DNA from: Procambarus clarkii
Lineage: Eukaryota > Arthropoda > Malacostraca > Decapoda > Cambaridae
DNA: 64,000 bases
Reading direction: 5' to 3'
Assembly: GCF_040958095.1 (NCBI RefSeq)
Contig: NC_091158.1
Span: forward strand, 39,129,808-39,193,807
A program made the translations under genes and the position numbers. The notes beneath the pieces are model-generated. The model was not told the origin of the DNA and did no database searches. It worked only from the letters and a program-made list of their open reading frames with translations. The number at the start of each line of letters is the position of its first letter. Position 1 is the first letter of the stretch. Of the stretch, positions 37,361 to 49,054 are shown in pieces.

Positions 37361-39414
37361 ATAAGTCTTCCTTCACACCCCCACCAACAAAAGCCTTCCT
37401 TCACACCACCACCAACAAAAGCCTTCCTTCACACCACCACCAACAACCACCAACAGAAGCCTTCCTTCACACCCCCACCAACAACCACCCACAAAAGCCT
37501 TCCTTCACACCACCACCAACAACCACCCACAAAAGCCTTCCTTCACACCCCCACCAACAAAAGCCTTCCTTCACACCACCACCAACAACCACCCACAAAA
37601 GCCTTCCTACACACCCCCACCAACAAAAGCCTTCCTTCACACCACCACCAACAACCACCCACTAAAGCCTTCCTTCACACCACCACCAACAAAAGCCTTC
37701 CTTCACACCACCACCAACAAAAGCCTTCCTTCACACCACCACCAACAAAAGCCTTCCTTCACACCCCCACCAACAAAAGCCTTCCTTCACACCCCCACCA
37801 ACAAAAGCCTTCCTTCACACCCCCACCAACAAAAGCCTTCCTTCACACCCCCACCAACAAAAGCCTTCCTTCACGCCCCCACCAACAACCAGCCACAAAA
37901 GCCTTCCTTCACACCCCCACCAACAACCACCCACTAAAGCCTTCCTTCACACCCCCACCAACAAAAGCCTTCCTTCACACCCCCACCAACAAAAGCCTTC
38001 CTTCACACCCCCACCAACAAAAGCCTTCCTTCACACCCCCACCAACAAAAGCCTTCCTTCACACCCCCACCAACAACCACCCACAAAAGCCTTCCTTCAC
38101 ACCACCACCAACAAAAGCCTTCCTTCACACCACCACCAACAACCACCCACTAAAGCCTTCCTTCACACCACCACCAACAAAAGCCTTCCTTCACACCACC
38201 ACCAACAACCACCCACTAAAGCCTTCCTTCACACCACCACCAACAACCACCCACTAAAGCCTTCCTTCACACCACCACCCACAAAAGCCTTCCTTCACAC
38301 CCCCACCAACAAAAGCCTTCCTTCACACCACCACCAACAACCACCCACTAAAGCCTTCCTTCACACCCCCACCAACAAAAGCCTTCCTTCACACCACCAC
38401 CAACAACCACCCACTAAAGCCTTCCTTCACACCACCACCAACAAAAGCCTTCCTTCACACCACCACCAACAAAAGCCTTCCTTCACACCACCACCAACAA
38501 AAGTTTTCTTTCACACCCCCACCAACAAAAGCCTTCCTTCACACCCCCACCAACAACCAGCCACAAAAGCCTTCCTTCACACCCCCACCAACAAAAGCCT
38601 TCCTTCACACCCCCACCAACAACCAGCCACAAAAGCCTTCCTTCACACCACCACCAACAACCACCCACAAAAGCCTTCCTTCACACCCCCACCAACAAAA
38701 GCCTTCCTTCACACCACCACAGACAACCACCCACAAAAGCCTTCCTTCACACCCCCACCAACAAAAGCCTTCCTTCACACCCCCACCAACAACCACCCAC
38801 AAAAGCCTTCCTTCACACCACCACCAACAAAAGCCTTCCTTCACACCCCCACCAACAAAAACCTTCCTTCACACCACCACCAACAAAAGCCTTCCTTCAC
38901 ACCACCACCCACAAAAGCCTTCCATCACACCCCCACCAACAACCACCCACAAAAGCCTTCCTTCACACCACCACCAACAAAAGCCTTCCTTCACACCCCC
39001 ACCAAGAAAAGCCTTCCTTCACACCACCACCAACAAAAGCCTTCCTTCACATCCCCACCAACAAAAGCCTTCCTTCACACCACCACCAAAAAAAACCTTC
39101 CTTCACACCCCCACCAACAAAAGCCTTCCTTCACACCACCACCAACAAAAGCCTTCCTTCACATCCCCACCAACAAAAGCCTTCCTTCACACCACCACCA
39201 ACAAAAGCCTTCCTTCACACCCCCACCAACAAAAGCCTTCCTTCACACCCCCACCAACAAAAGCCTTCCTTCACACCACCACCAACAAAAGCCTTCCTTC
39301 ACACCCCCACCAACAAAAGCCTTCCTTCACACCACCAACAACAACCAGCCACAAAAGCCGTCATTCACACCACCACCACCAACAGCCACCCACAAAAGCT
39401 GTCCTTCACCCCGC
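37361..39414. repeat. 28-bp/38-bp minisatellite, about 2 kb
   Basis: The basic unit is AAAAGCCTTCCTTCACAC plus CMCCACCAAC (28 bp), with M either A or C. A longer 38-bp form adds AACCACCCAC. The two forms alternate irregularly over roughly 67 units, and the last units are degenerate (GCCGTCATTC, GCTGTCCTTC). Short ORFs on both strands are repeat translations only. Confidence 0.95.
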
Positions 39415-39536
39415 CGGGAAATTGTCTCTTACTTCACTTAGTTGCACCATGAGTGACATTTTATATATGGAGGTTCACAGTTTGTTTACGAACTAATTCA
39501 AGAGAATAAAAGGGTGAGACATTGTCGTGTGCTGCT

Positions 39537-40130
39537 TCAGTCTTGTGGCGTCACTGTGCATGTCGTCTGTCAGTCTTGTGGAGCCACTGTGCATGTTGTC
39601 TGTCAGTCTTGTGGAGTCACTGTGCATGTTGTCTGTCAGTCTTGTGGAGTCACTGTGCATGTTGTCTGTCAGTCTTGTGACGTCACTGTGCATGTTGTCT
39701 GTCAGTCTTGTGGAGTCACTGTGCATGTTGTCTGTCAGTCTTGTGACGTCACTGTGCATGTTGTCTGTCAGTCTTGTGGAGTCACTGTGCATGTTGTCTG
39801 TCAGTCTTGTGGAGTCACTGTGCATGTTGTCTGTCAGTCTTGTGGAGTCACTGTACATGTTGTCTGTCAGTCTTGTGGCGTCACTGTGCATGTTGTCTGT
39901 CAGTCTTGTGGCGTCACTGTGCATGTTGTCTGTCAGTCTTGTGGCGTCACTGTACATGTTGTCTGTCAGTCTTGTGGCGTCACTGTGCATGTTGTCTGTC
40001 AGTCTTGTGGCGTCACTGTACATGTTGTCTGTCAGTCTTGTGGCGTCACTGTGCATGTTGTCTGTCAGTCTTGTGGCATCACGGTGCATGTTTTCTGTCA
40101 CTCTTGTGGCGTCACTGTGCACGTTGCGTG
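39537..40130. repeat. 33-bp minisatellite, about 18 copies
   Basis: The unit is GTCAGTCTTGTGGCGTCACT then GTGCATGTTGTCT (33 bp). Variants have GGAGTCAC, GACGTCAC or TACATG. Since the period is 11 codons, frames remain open on both strands (plus CQSCGVTVHVV, minus MHSDATRLTDN). It is independent in sequence from the 33-bp array at 28,848-29,300. No evidence of a gene. Confidence 0.95.
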
Positions 40131-40392
40131 TCACTTTACTGTTCCAGCTTCTGTTCCATTTTCGGTCAACTATTGTAACAGTTCTGACGTCACAGCTCTC
40201 AATAATATTGTGTGTATATATATTGTGGGAAAAACCTGTCGGGATTGATATGAGAGGTGACTACCAGGGACTTGTACTGAACTAAATTACAAATTACTGT
40301 CTGCAAATTAATTCAATTAAAATCTCATGCTAGGGTCATAAATCCTAGCTCCTCTTTTCCTAATGACAGATTGTGGGCTGTAAGGGGCAGGT
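40131..40392. other. Spacer between minisatellite and BEL element
   Basis: No gene seen. It contains one TGACGTCA palindrome at 40,185-40,192, the same octamer that occurs in two units of the preceding array. Confidence 0.4.
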
Positions 40393-41930
40393 GGGATGAA
40401 TTTGTTGATAGGTTGATTGAAGATCCACAGTCCACCTGCCGACAGGTATCTCACATCAGCTTGTATTTTATACAAGGATAAGATTTAATAAATTCAGTTA
40501 TATGACTGAACACTGACTCTGTTTAAATCAGAGATTTAAACATTTACATAGTCTAGCCTAGCACCATAACTATTAACAGCCAATATATTCTTATACTATA
40601 AACAACAATTTAAATTGCAAAAGTGTAATAAATGATTTTAAATGTAGTCTAAGTGCTGTTACTAAGTACTAGAAATTACATTCAATTAAATGTACATATA
40701 TGATAACTTAAAAATAACTAAGCAAGCAATTGTTAACTTTATTTATATATTCAAGTATATATACACATATTCATATTCAATTTATATGAATAGGTACAGT
40801 CAGCGTGATTAAATCTTTTCCCACACAATGGACACTCATGATGTTTTGTTTACCGTGACAATCTTTTCTTACACCATGGACACTCATGAATTTTGGTGCT
40901 TAAAGATTCAACTGCTGCACTACAATATTAATAAACTTACTGAAATATGAGGCATTGCCTCGCTTTATAACCAACAGACAGACTTATTTAATATATTAAA
41001 GTCATACAAGCATACAATTGGCCAATTAATATACTAAAATAACCATCAATATACTTCTCTGAATGCCGGATGCCTGTCTGACAGTGTGCCAGACTTGATA
41101 ACTCTATTGTCGCGAGTTTAGGAATGATATTTTATATCAAAGCTTCGCTGTAGATTGTTCTTGTAGCATTGCTACGTGATTTTTCTTTAATTGCAGTTGC
41201 AGAAGGATGATAGTTGATGGTGAAGGTGGAGATAAGAGTCAACGTGTGCTCCACTCTACACTTATATAAATGTTCTAGGAATTTTCCTAGTAGATTTATT
41301 GTCCAGGTACTCCCCCAGTTCTAGAGTGTTCACTGGTGATAAAGGTAATTAGATAAGGTGTCCTGAGCTAAGTAATGTTCGCTAAGGATCCGTCACTCTT
41401 GTTCACTCTGTTGTAAAGAAATGTGTAGTGTCGCGGGGTGTCATGGGCGCTTCTCTTCCAGCCATCACCCCCCCCCCCCCCATGCTCCCAGAGCACAATA
41501 GCCTTCTATGAATATTGACTGATTATTTTTACTGTCTAGACTTATGATTGAGATAATTGTGATTATAATATAATTAGATATAGGATTTAAAGATTATAAG
41601 TAGTACTTGATAGTACCACTGATTCTTATTAAGGATTCGATTTATAATCCCTACCGGAAATCGAATCATGCTCAAAAAGTTTTTTAATTAAGAAATCCTT
41701 CTAGAAGCTTCTGGATCCTTGAGAGATCATGTACAAAGTCACGTAGGCACCTATAGGGCTCTATGGTGTACGTGATCCTAGGGGCATTGTCATCTAGGAT
41801 CAAGATGTATAATGAATCTATAATGATTCGGATATGATTTTGATATGATTTAGATATGATATAGATATGATATAGAAATAATACATTTCTTAGATGATAA
41901 TATTGATAGGTGGGTAAAAATTTCCCACAT
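40393..41930 (-). repeat. BEL/Pao 3' LTR
   Basis: Matches 54,329-55,877 over its whole length with scattered substitutions and small indels. The minus-strand end is ATGTGGGAAA and the other end is near ATTCATCCC. It contains a C homopolymer near 41,470 and a row of GATATGAT-like short repeats near 41,825-41,880. Confidence 0.85.
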
Positions 41931-41995
41931 CTTCCAAATGAAGAGAACTGGCACAGAGTCCAATACTAAGGACAATAGTAACCATATGTATTCAT

Positions 41996-43445
41996 TTACT
42001 CTCCATTGGATTGATAATACAAGTTCAAATTTTGCTTGCACTTTTGTGTGGCTGTCCGTTGTGGACGATTGTGTCTGTTAGGAGTCTGTGGGTCATGTGG
42101 AGTCACATGATCTGGAGGTCTCTCAGGATATAACTGCAGCTGGCTCACTGATTCCATGTGGATGAGTTTGTCCAATGTCTTCAGGGAAGTTGTTCCTTTA
42201 GACAGGATTTTGGCTATTCTCAGAACCCCCTGGCTATCTGGATGGACTGAGACAACTTTACCTAATAGCCAGTCTTTTAAAAACTAGGGTCATCACTGTC
42301 CACCAAGACAATATCACCAGGTTGGAGATTAGATATATTATGTGGGACATTGGCCCCATAGTGATGTTCTCTTTTAGATGTAAGATATTCTTCTGTCCAA
42401 ACATCATTCCATTTTTGGATTATGCTGGACAGATGCTTATAACCCTGAACCAACTCGCTCTGACCCACATATGAGGGATCTCTGATCTCATCATCCACTA
42501 GAGATGGTACCGGAGTCAGAAGTCTTCCATACATTAGGTGGGCAGGACTTAATGGCTCATGTTGAGTAGGATCATCAGACAAGTATGTCAACAGCCGGTT
42601 ATTCACCCTTGATTCTATTTCCGTGATTACTGTCTGGAGTTCCTGAAGATTGATTTTCTGACGGTGTAGAGATTTTCTCAAGGATCTTTTCACAGTTCCT
42701 ATTAACCGTTCATAAAATCCTCCGTGCCATGGGGCTTTAGGAGGGATAATTTTCCATCTGCAATGATGCTGTTCCAGTGTGGAAGTAACTGCAGGATGGG
42801 AACAAATTCCCTGTAGACATGCTTCTCCAGCTATCAAGTTTGCTCCGTTGTCTGAAATCATCAGCTTGGGACATGATCGGCGTGCTGCGAATCTGCGGAA
42901 AGCTTGTATAAATGATTGAGCAGTCATATCAGGTGTTACCTCTAGATGTACTGCCCTGGTGGTAGCACAGGTGAACAAACAGATGTATGCCTTGATAGGT
43001 TGCTTATCTGCAGTCCCTGTTAGATATATGGCTACTGTTTAATCTACTCCTGTCGTCTCGAAAGGATGTAGATGGACCACTCGTTCCTTTGGTAAGGGTG
43101 GTGGCACTGGATAAGAGCAAGTTCTTGCATCGTACCTTCGGCATATCATGCAATTTTTCAAGATTGATTTGACTGACTGTCTTCCCTGAGGAATCCAATA
43201 CTGTTGTCTGATATGTGTGAGTGTGTCTAACACTCCTCCATGTTTGATGATTTGTTGATGTGTAACACAATCAACATTGTGATCCAATGATTTTTTGGTA
43301 AAAGCCATGGATGCACAGTATCTACATTGATATCTGCGTGTTTAAGTCTCCCTCCACAACGCTGAATGTTGTGATTTTCTTGGTCTATCCACAGACCGAG
43401 ATTGTGTTTTAACTTATTGCAGAAGATTTTCATAGTTATTGCCAT
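41996..43445 (-). pseudogene. BEL/Pao integrase and C-terminal region (broken)
   Basis: The zinc-binding domain shows THQQIIKHGG and NCMICRRY in an HHCC arrangement (about 43,300-43,120). The integrase core follows with MISDNGANLI and FYERLIGTVKRSLRKS (42,978-42,590), supplying the later catalytic Asp and Glu. After the core come YLTSKREHHYGAN and LQPGDIVLVDSD, typical of the BEL C-terminal domain. The coding sequence is interrupted by an in-frame stop at about 43,039, by a frameshift near 43,300 and by another near 42,280. Residual reading ends with a stop at about 41,996, some 65 bp before the 3' LTR. Confidence 0.88.
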
Positions 43446-44285
43446 AAGTTTCTCTCTGGGCTTGTCTTACCCAATAGATAAGTGCATCTGGAAAAGTGTA
43501 TTTTATATCTCTTTTCCTGAGATAATGAAACACGTTCTGTGTTACATTGATTAATATGATGAGCGAGGAGTAACGAGTACAATCCAAGACTGATATTTGA
43601 GCTTGATGCTTGGTGGTAGTTATGGTTTGTGTCGTAATGACGTGTGGCTTTTGTTCCCGCCAACTACCATTCACTAACCATCTAGGCCCATGAAACCAAA
43701 TATCTGCCTTTGCAAACTGTTTAAACATCATACCTCTTTATAAGAGATCAGCTGGATTATCTTTTGTTGGTACATGCAACAATTGAAAGCCTGCAGAAAT
43801 TTCTTTAATTTCCGAGACGCGATATTTTACATATGGAGTTGGACAGTTGTCGTTTTGTACCCATTGTAAGACAGCTTCATTGTCAGACCATATCATGACA
43901 TCTTTGATGTTCATGGTAGACAAGACTTGTTTGATATGCACTGCTAAGCATGTGCCAGTTAGCAATGCAGTTAGTTCCATCTGAGGCAAAGTCCTCTTTT
44001 TTAATGGAGCAACTCTGGCCTTAAAGGGAATAAGATATGATTGATGGGAAGTCACTAAGTAAGCACAAGCTCCAAAAGCTTTGGCTGACGAGTCTGCAAA
44101 TACATGTAGTGATACTTCATCATTTTCCTCGACTATGTGTCTTGGAAAGATTATCTTTTCGACTAAAGTTTGTTCTTGAGCCACTTTCATCCAAGCTTTT
44201 TGTAACTGTAGTGGTAGTGGATCATCCCAACCAACTTTAGTCTTCCAAGTTTCTTGCACCAATAAACACCACTTGATAGTTAAAG
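43446..44285 (-). pseudogene. BEL/Pao RNase H and linker region (broken)
   Basis: RNase H motifs are clear: HVFADSSAKAFGACAYL carries the first Asp, LPQMELTALL the Glu and MIWSDNEAVLQWV the next Asp. KDNPADLL marks the end of the domain. An in-frame stop at 43,738 follows directly after it, and frameshifts near 44,280 and 43,420 separate this block from its neighbours. Confidence 0.88.
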
Positions 44286-45370
44286 GATTTGTAGACCAAG
44301 TGGGTCGAATACCTTGCTAACTTGTGAAAGCGAAGCCCTTTTTGTAGCAATGCAATAATTTACTGGTACAGATTTGATTGATATTGTGTCCGAAATTAGA
44401 TCCCATTCCATACCGAACACCTTTTGTGATTCTGGTACGTGATATTCTCTTGCTATTCGATTATTCAATGTGGCGTTATTAGAGGCCCAAGATTGTAGTG
44501 GCATGTTGGCACCTTGTAGTTCCTTGTTGGCCTCTTGATATAATTGTAACAGTTCAGTAGTACTGTTAACTGTCCCTTGAAAATTATCTACATATAGATT
44601 CTGACTGATTTCAGTCTTATAGGGACTTGATGATTTCTTCAGATGAGTATCTAGAGTTGCTTGCAATAGAAATGGACTACTTCGCACCGAAAAGAACTGA
44701 GGAGAATCTGAAAGTCACTATAGGACTATTGATATCTTCTGGGTTCTCTACCCATAGAAACTTAGTGAAGTCTCTATCTTCTTCCTGCAAGTCAACTCTT
44801 AGAAAGGCCTTACTAATATCTGCTGAAAATGCATATTTGTTAAGTCTAAACTTCAGCAGTATGTCATACAATTTCTGAATTAGACTTGGACCTGTTTACA
44901 AATAATCATTTAGACTGGTTCCTTGGGGTCCAGATTTAGAGCTACAATTAAAAACAGAGTTCTTTTTTATTCTCTCATTACAGCCATATGTGGTAAAAAA
45001 TGGCCTGTTTGCTTATTGTCGTGTTCACGATTTCGATGAATTTATTCTTTAATTGTTGAGCAATAATCTCATGATAGAGTTTTAAATGCTCTGGCCTTTT
45101 TCTTAGCTTTGCTAATTGAGATTTAAATTGACTGTAAGCCATGTGATAGTTGGTAGGTAAGGTTTTATGGTTGATTTTCCAAGGTAGCCTTACCCAGTAC
45201 TGTCCATGGTACTGTACAGTTTCTAAGTACTGATTGTATGCACAGACATCATCAGGACTTGGTTGTTCAGGAATTATTCCTATTGCATCAAGTTCCCAAA
45301 ATTGATGTACAGATTCCAATCCATCATCAATCATGTGGGGGATATTAAGTGGTGACTGTTCTTTGTCAAG
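44286..45370 (-). pseudogene. BEL/Pao reverse transcriptase (broken)
   Basis: The block opens with QFWELDAIGIIP, the usual lead-in to BEL RT. Motif A is SADISKAFLRV (about 44,815), and SPFLLQATLDTHL precedes NLYVDNFQGT as the active-site box, with YVDN in place of YVDD. VFGMEWD and SKVFDPLGL complete the domain. Frameshifts near 44,990 and 44,680, plus a stop near 44,895, break it. YVDN occurs in some BEL/Pao lineages as far as I recall, so the Asn alone does not prove inactivity; the frameshifts do. Confidence 0.88.
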
Positions 45371-46290
45371 TCAATCCACTATTACAGTTTCTATATGATG
45401 TGAGTTTTCAGGATTTGAAGGTTCAAGATCCAGTATAGGTCCTGTCATCAATATGCCTCCGGCTGATTTGAGTAAATTCATACCCATAGATTCCTCTGAT
45501 CCCAGAATGAATCGATGATAATAGTCAGCTCCAATCAGGATTCCGATATCTCCTATGTAGTCAGAATCAAGCAGAGGATCAGCTAATTGAATTCCTTTTC
45601 CTTTTAGGAATTTAATTGTGGCTGTCAGACCAGTCACTTCCATTTCAGTAAGAATTTTATCAATTACTATGGCTTCGACTGTCCTTTGGGATGTACCTAG
45701 ACAGACATTGAGCTGTACTACTGGAAAGGTTCGACGACCTGAATTGGTAAAAATCCCTGATATGGATGTAGATACTTGCTTTGAAGATTTAAGTTGTAAA
45801 TTTTCTGCCATCTTCTTACTGATAAAGGTTTTCTGTGACCCTTGATCAAAAAAGCCTCTAGTTTGAATACAAATTCTTTGATTACATAGTTCTAGCTGTG
45901 CAGTAGGCAATATGGCTGTTGTAACAATCTGTGTATCTAAGGCATTGACATTACTCATTACTGTACAGAATTGTACAGCTGTTGTGGTATTATCATCTTT
46001 TGGCTTTGCCTGAGATGCAGGTTGATTATTGGATGTCTGTGATCTGGATTGAGTGTTGATATCACCACAGAGTGCTGTGTGATGTACACTTTTATGACAA
46101 TGTTGGCGGTTCTGCAAGTGAGTGTTACATTCACTTGTATCGTGCTTTCGTAGACAACGGATGCACCTGTTCAGAGATTTCAGTCGATCGATTCGACTGG
46201 CACGGCCTTCATAAACTGTGCATTGATAAATGTTAAGTGCTTCTTGACGGAATAAACATTTTGGGGCACTTGCAGCTCCTTTTGTCTTAT
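45371..46290 (-). pseudogene. BEL/Pao gag zinc knuckles and protease
   Basis: From about 46,290 one frame reads through CLFRQEALNIYQC, then the paired zinc-knuckle region RCIRCLRKHDTSEC and HCHKSVHHTALC, then the protease core FFDQGSQKTFIS and the IGDIGILIGADYYHRFI segment. The D-x-G-S motif is the BEL/Pao aspartic protease site. The block ends in a TGA at 45,371, after which the same frame continues into RT, so this looks like a single nonsense change. It is one of the better-preserved parts of the element. Confidence 0.88.
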
Positions 46291-46750
46291 CTGTGTTGGG
46301 AGCTTGATTTCCTACAGTTCTGTTAACTGTGGGGGATATAGCATAAGAGCCAACATTACTATGTTTCCACTTTGCAGAAGAGGAGTTTTGTTACCTTCAT
46401 TTTTGACTGCCAGTTTGGACATTTTTGTTTTTGTCCATGAATTTACTTTTAGTGATTTTTTCTTGTGACCTAAGTTTTCCTCGGCTTCGTAATCTTTGTA
46501 CGTAAGCTCGAAGTCCATCAAAAATTTGGCTCTGTGATAAGATGTTGTTACAAGTATGTAAAACTTGTAGGTAAGTAACAAGTAGGTCATACAAACATGT
46601 AACACTTATACTCCTCCAAGAATTTCCTTAAAGGATGAATTGTATCTGTAATAATATGTATCTACATTATTCATGATGTGACGAAGCATTTTGCTTTTTA
46701 TTTTTCTCTCGGCTTTGCCTTTTCTATTAAGTCTAGCATTGTATGTATTA
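46291..46750 (-). pseudogene. BEL/Pao gag remnant
   Basis: About 460 bp of minus-strand sequence between the zinc knuckles and the nested insertion. Short open stretches are rich in Lys and Glu (for example KDYEAEENLGHKKKS) but no full gag frame remains. Gag in this family is usually much longer, so most of it was deleted before or during the nested insertion. Confidence 0.55.
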
Positions 46751-48808
46751 TTATAGACTGTGGGTTGGTTGGTGTTGTCGTCGTTGATCCTTCTCTACGG
46801 ACAACCCAACCCACAACTCGGTAGAGTGCTTATACTAGGAGATCACCCTTGGCGCTTCTGGCTCTTGGAGAGGGGCTCAACGTCACACGTTTAGGGGATG
46901 CGGCTCCAACATTTAGCCTCGTTGTCACGTGCACACACCCACTCGAGCCGCTGTGACTCCCCACTCTCTCCTTAGGTGATATGATCTCCTCAATCCCCCT
47001 ATGACTTACTAGTATTACCTCCTACCCTGTCCACAGCAGTGGTTCATGGTTCTTTCTCTCTCTCTCTCCTTCTTTACTACCTCCTGGGAAGCCTCACTAG
47101 GACAAGGGCAAACACCAGCAAATTGTGACACATTTACTGAACAAAGCACATACACGATACATACACACATATAATAATAATGAATCCTATACTCTATAAT
47201 ATCACAATCAGGTTGCACTCCAATACCATCAGAACTCTATTATCAGCTTATCAAGTGGTATCCTATCTCCTGGTTCACCACCTGATACTATTAACCTCCT
47301 CAAGTTGGTCAAGCCTACACACTGTTGCACTATCAGCAAGATAATGTATATATAGAAAATCAGCATTTGAATGCAATAACATATATCAGTGTAAATGTTC
47401 ATTGATACACAACAATGATTAATCGATCACTGTCAGTCCTCGAGCACATACATCTGTAGGTAATCAAGCCTACGACTGCAACTCTAAGCTTCAGAATAAA
47501 TCACTCCTTGACATAAGAATGCAAACAGTCACTCACCTCTCACTGCGTCTTGCACGCTACTGACAACCAAACACTATCAACTCCCTATAAGTAATCCACC
47601 AGAACTTCCCCTTCCACCTCTGGAAGTTCACAACCCTAATATCCTTAGGTTCTTCCGGGCTTCACTACCAGGATCCTCTGCAGCTCCTCCAGGCTGCTAT
47701 CATGAAGTTTCCTTGTGCAACTACGGTGCTTCACCCTTCTGTTAGGTTCTTCCACAGCTCTCTTGGCTGCTACACCACCTCTACAGAAGCATGTGACACT
47801 CCTCTTCACTGCTGCTTCTCCTCACAGCTCGAGGTCCTCTGCTCCACTACCTTGGAGTCTCATCAGCTACATCATCTGCTGGCTTCGAAGTTCTCAGCAA
47901 CTTCTTCCCCAAAAGACAAACCTGCAACCCATCGACACTCCAATAAAATGTTCCCCTTTAACACATAAACAAAAAATATTCACACAATATGTTTGCCTCA
48001 AACCTCTATCTGTTCTCTACATACAGTGAGAGTGGACTCCCCCGTTTTGGGCGGGTCCATACTCCACCTCGCCTGGCGGCGGTCCTCACTCGCTGGGAGG
48101 GTCTTCCTACATCCGGAGCCAGGCTCCCTCAGTCGTCCGCCAGCGCTCAGAGGGGACGGACGTCGCTCCGTGTTCCTCCCTCTCCACTCTCTTATTTCAG
48201 GCTTTCTGCCTTATTAAAACATGTCTAACTTATAAATAAACATCGCTACTGTCGCTGGGCACACGACCAACTACAATGCAATCACTATGAACTGGCGTAT
48301 ATCGTGCTTACCACAGAACGTCTGGTCGAGGGCGCTTCTTCCTCTGACGAGGCTTGGTCAGGGCGCTCCACGGCCCACAATAATGCCTCCGGGCGGCTTA
48401 ATATTCACTAATTATCGTCCACGACTTGAGACCACACGTCCCCAGCTCTATTCCACAGCTGGTACGTCTGCACACTTCTCTTCTCTTCGAGATATATCAC
48501 TAGGGGTTCCCTTCTGACGGGAGCTCACGGAGCGCAGCTTTCCCCTGCGATGTCTGGCACTCAAGTGGGGTCAAAGCCCTTCCAGAAGCGAGCCTCACGC
48601 CTCCAGCAAAATGTCCACATCTCCTAGCCAGTCATTTATCTATTTCCTTACTTACTGCCCATAATCTTAAACTGTTACACATATCCAACCAACTATTTTA
48701 CATATGCGTTATCACCTCAATACTTGCTAGACCTTCTAATCAGGTCAGGCTTGACGAATAACTCTCAAGGAGGGAGACTCGTTTCTCCTGTAGGCTGAGA
48801 TCATAACA
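46751..48808 (-). repeat. 3' LTR of nested element
   Basis: Minus strand begins TGTTATGATCTCAGCC directly after the polypurine tract and ends CAGTCTATAA. At 2,058 bp it is long for an LTR. It carries small ORFs of 70-104 codons that are the same in both LTRs, which I do not regard as genes. Confidence 0.93.
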
Positions 48809-48821
48809 CTCCCCTCCCCTT
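48809..48821 (-). promoter_or_regulatory. Polypurine tract of nested element
   Basis: Minus strand AAGGGGAGGGGAG lies directly against the TGTTATG start of the 3' LTR. It is the expected primer for plus-strand DNA synthesis and fixes the LTR boundary. Confidence 0.85.
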
Positions 48822-49054
48822 ATTTTTGAGAGTTATTCCAGTGGCAAAGCTCGGGATAATACATCCGCCACTACACTATCTCGTTCTTCACCCGATATAC
48901 TCTCTTAGGAGTCTACAATTAGTTCGTTGCTCCTTGCAACATCTGGCTCACAACTCGCCAGAAACATGATCTTCTCATAAACGATCTGACTTCTCTGGCA
49001 CCTGTTGGCTAGGCTGTCCTCCTTGGACGCCTGCAATCCATTGGTCCACTCTAC
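48822..49054 (-). pseudogene. Relic of a lost Gypsy pol 3' end
   Basis: Between the Gag-protease stop codon and the polypurine tract, one minus-strand frame reads GEERDSVVADVLSRALPLE and then a stop (about 48,890-48,832). VVADVLSR closely matches the NVVADALSR segment of Gypsy-type RNase H. This suggests that the ancestor had a normal pol and lost it by internal deletion, leaving this scrap. The match is short and was judged by eye. Confidence 0.6.

Noticed and set aside
47702..48517. Small ORFs of 70-104 codons in the 2,058-bp LTR
   Set aside because: They are present in both LTRs because the LTRs are duplicates, overlap each other in different frames and match no known protein.
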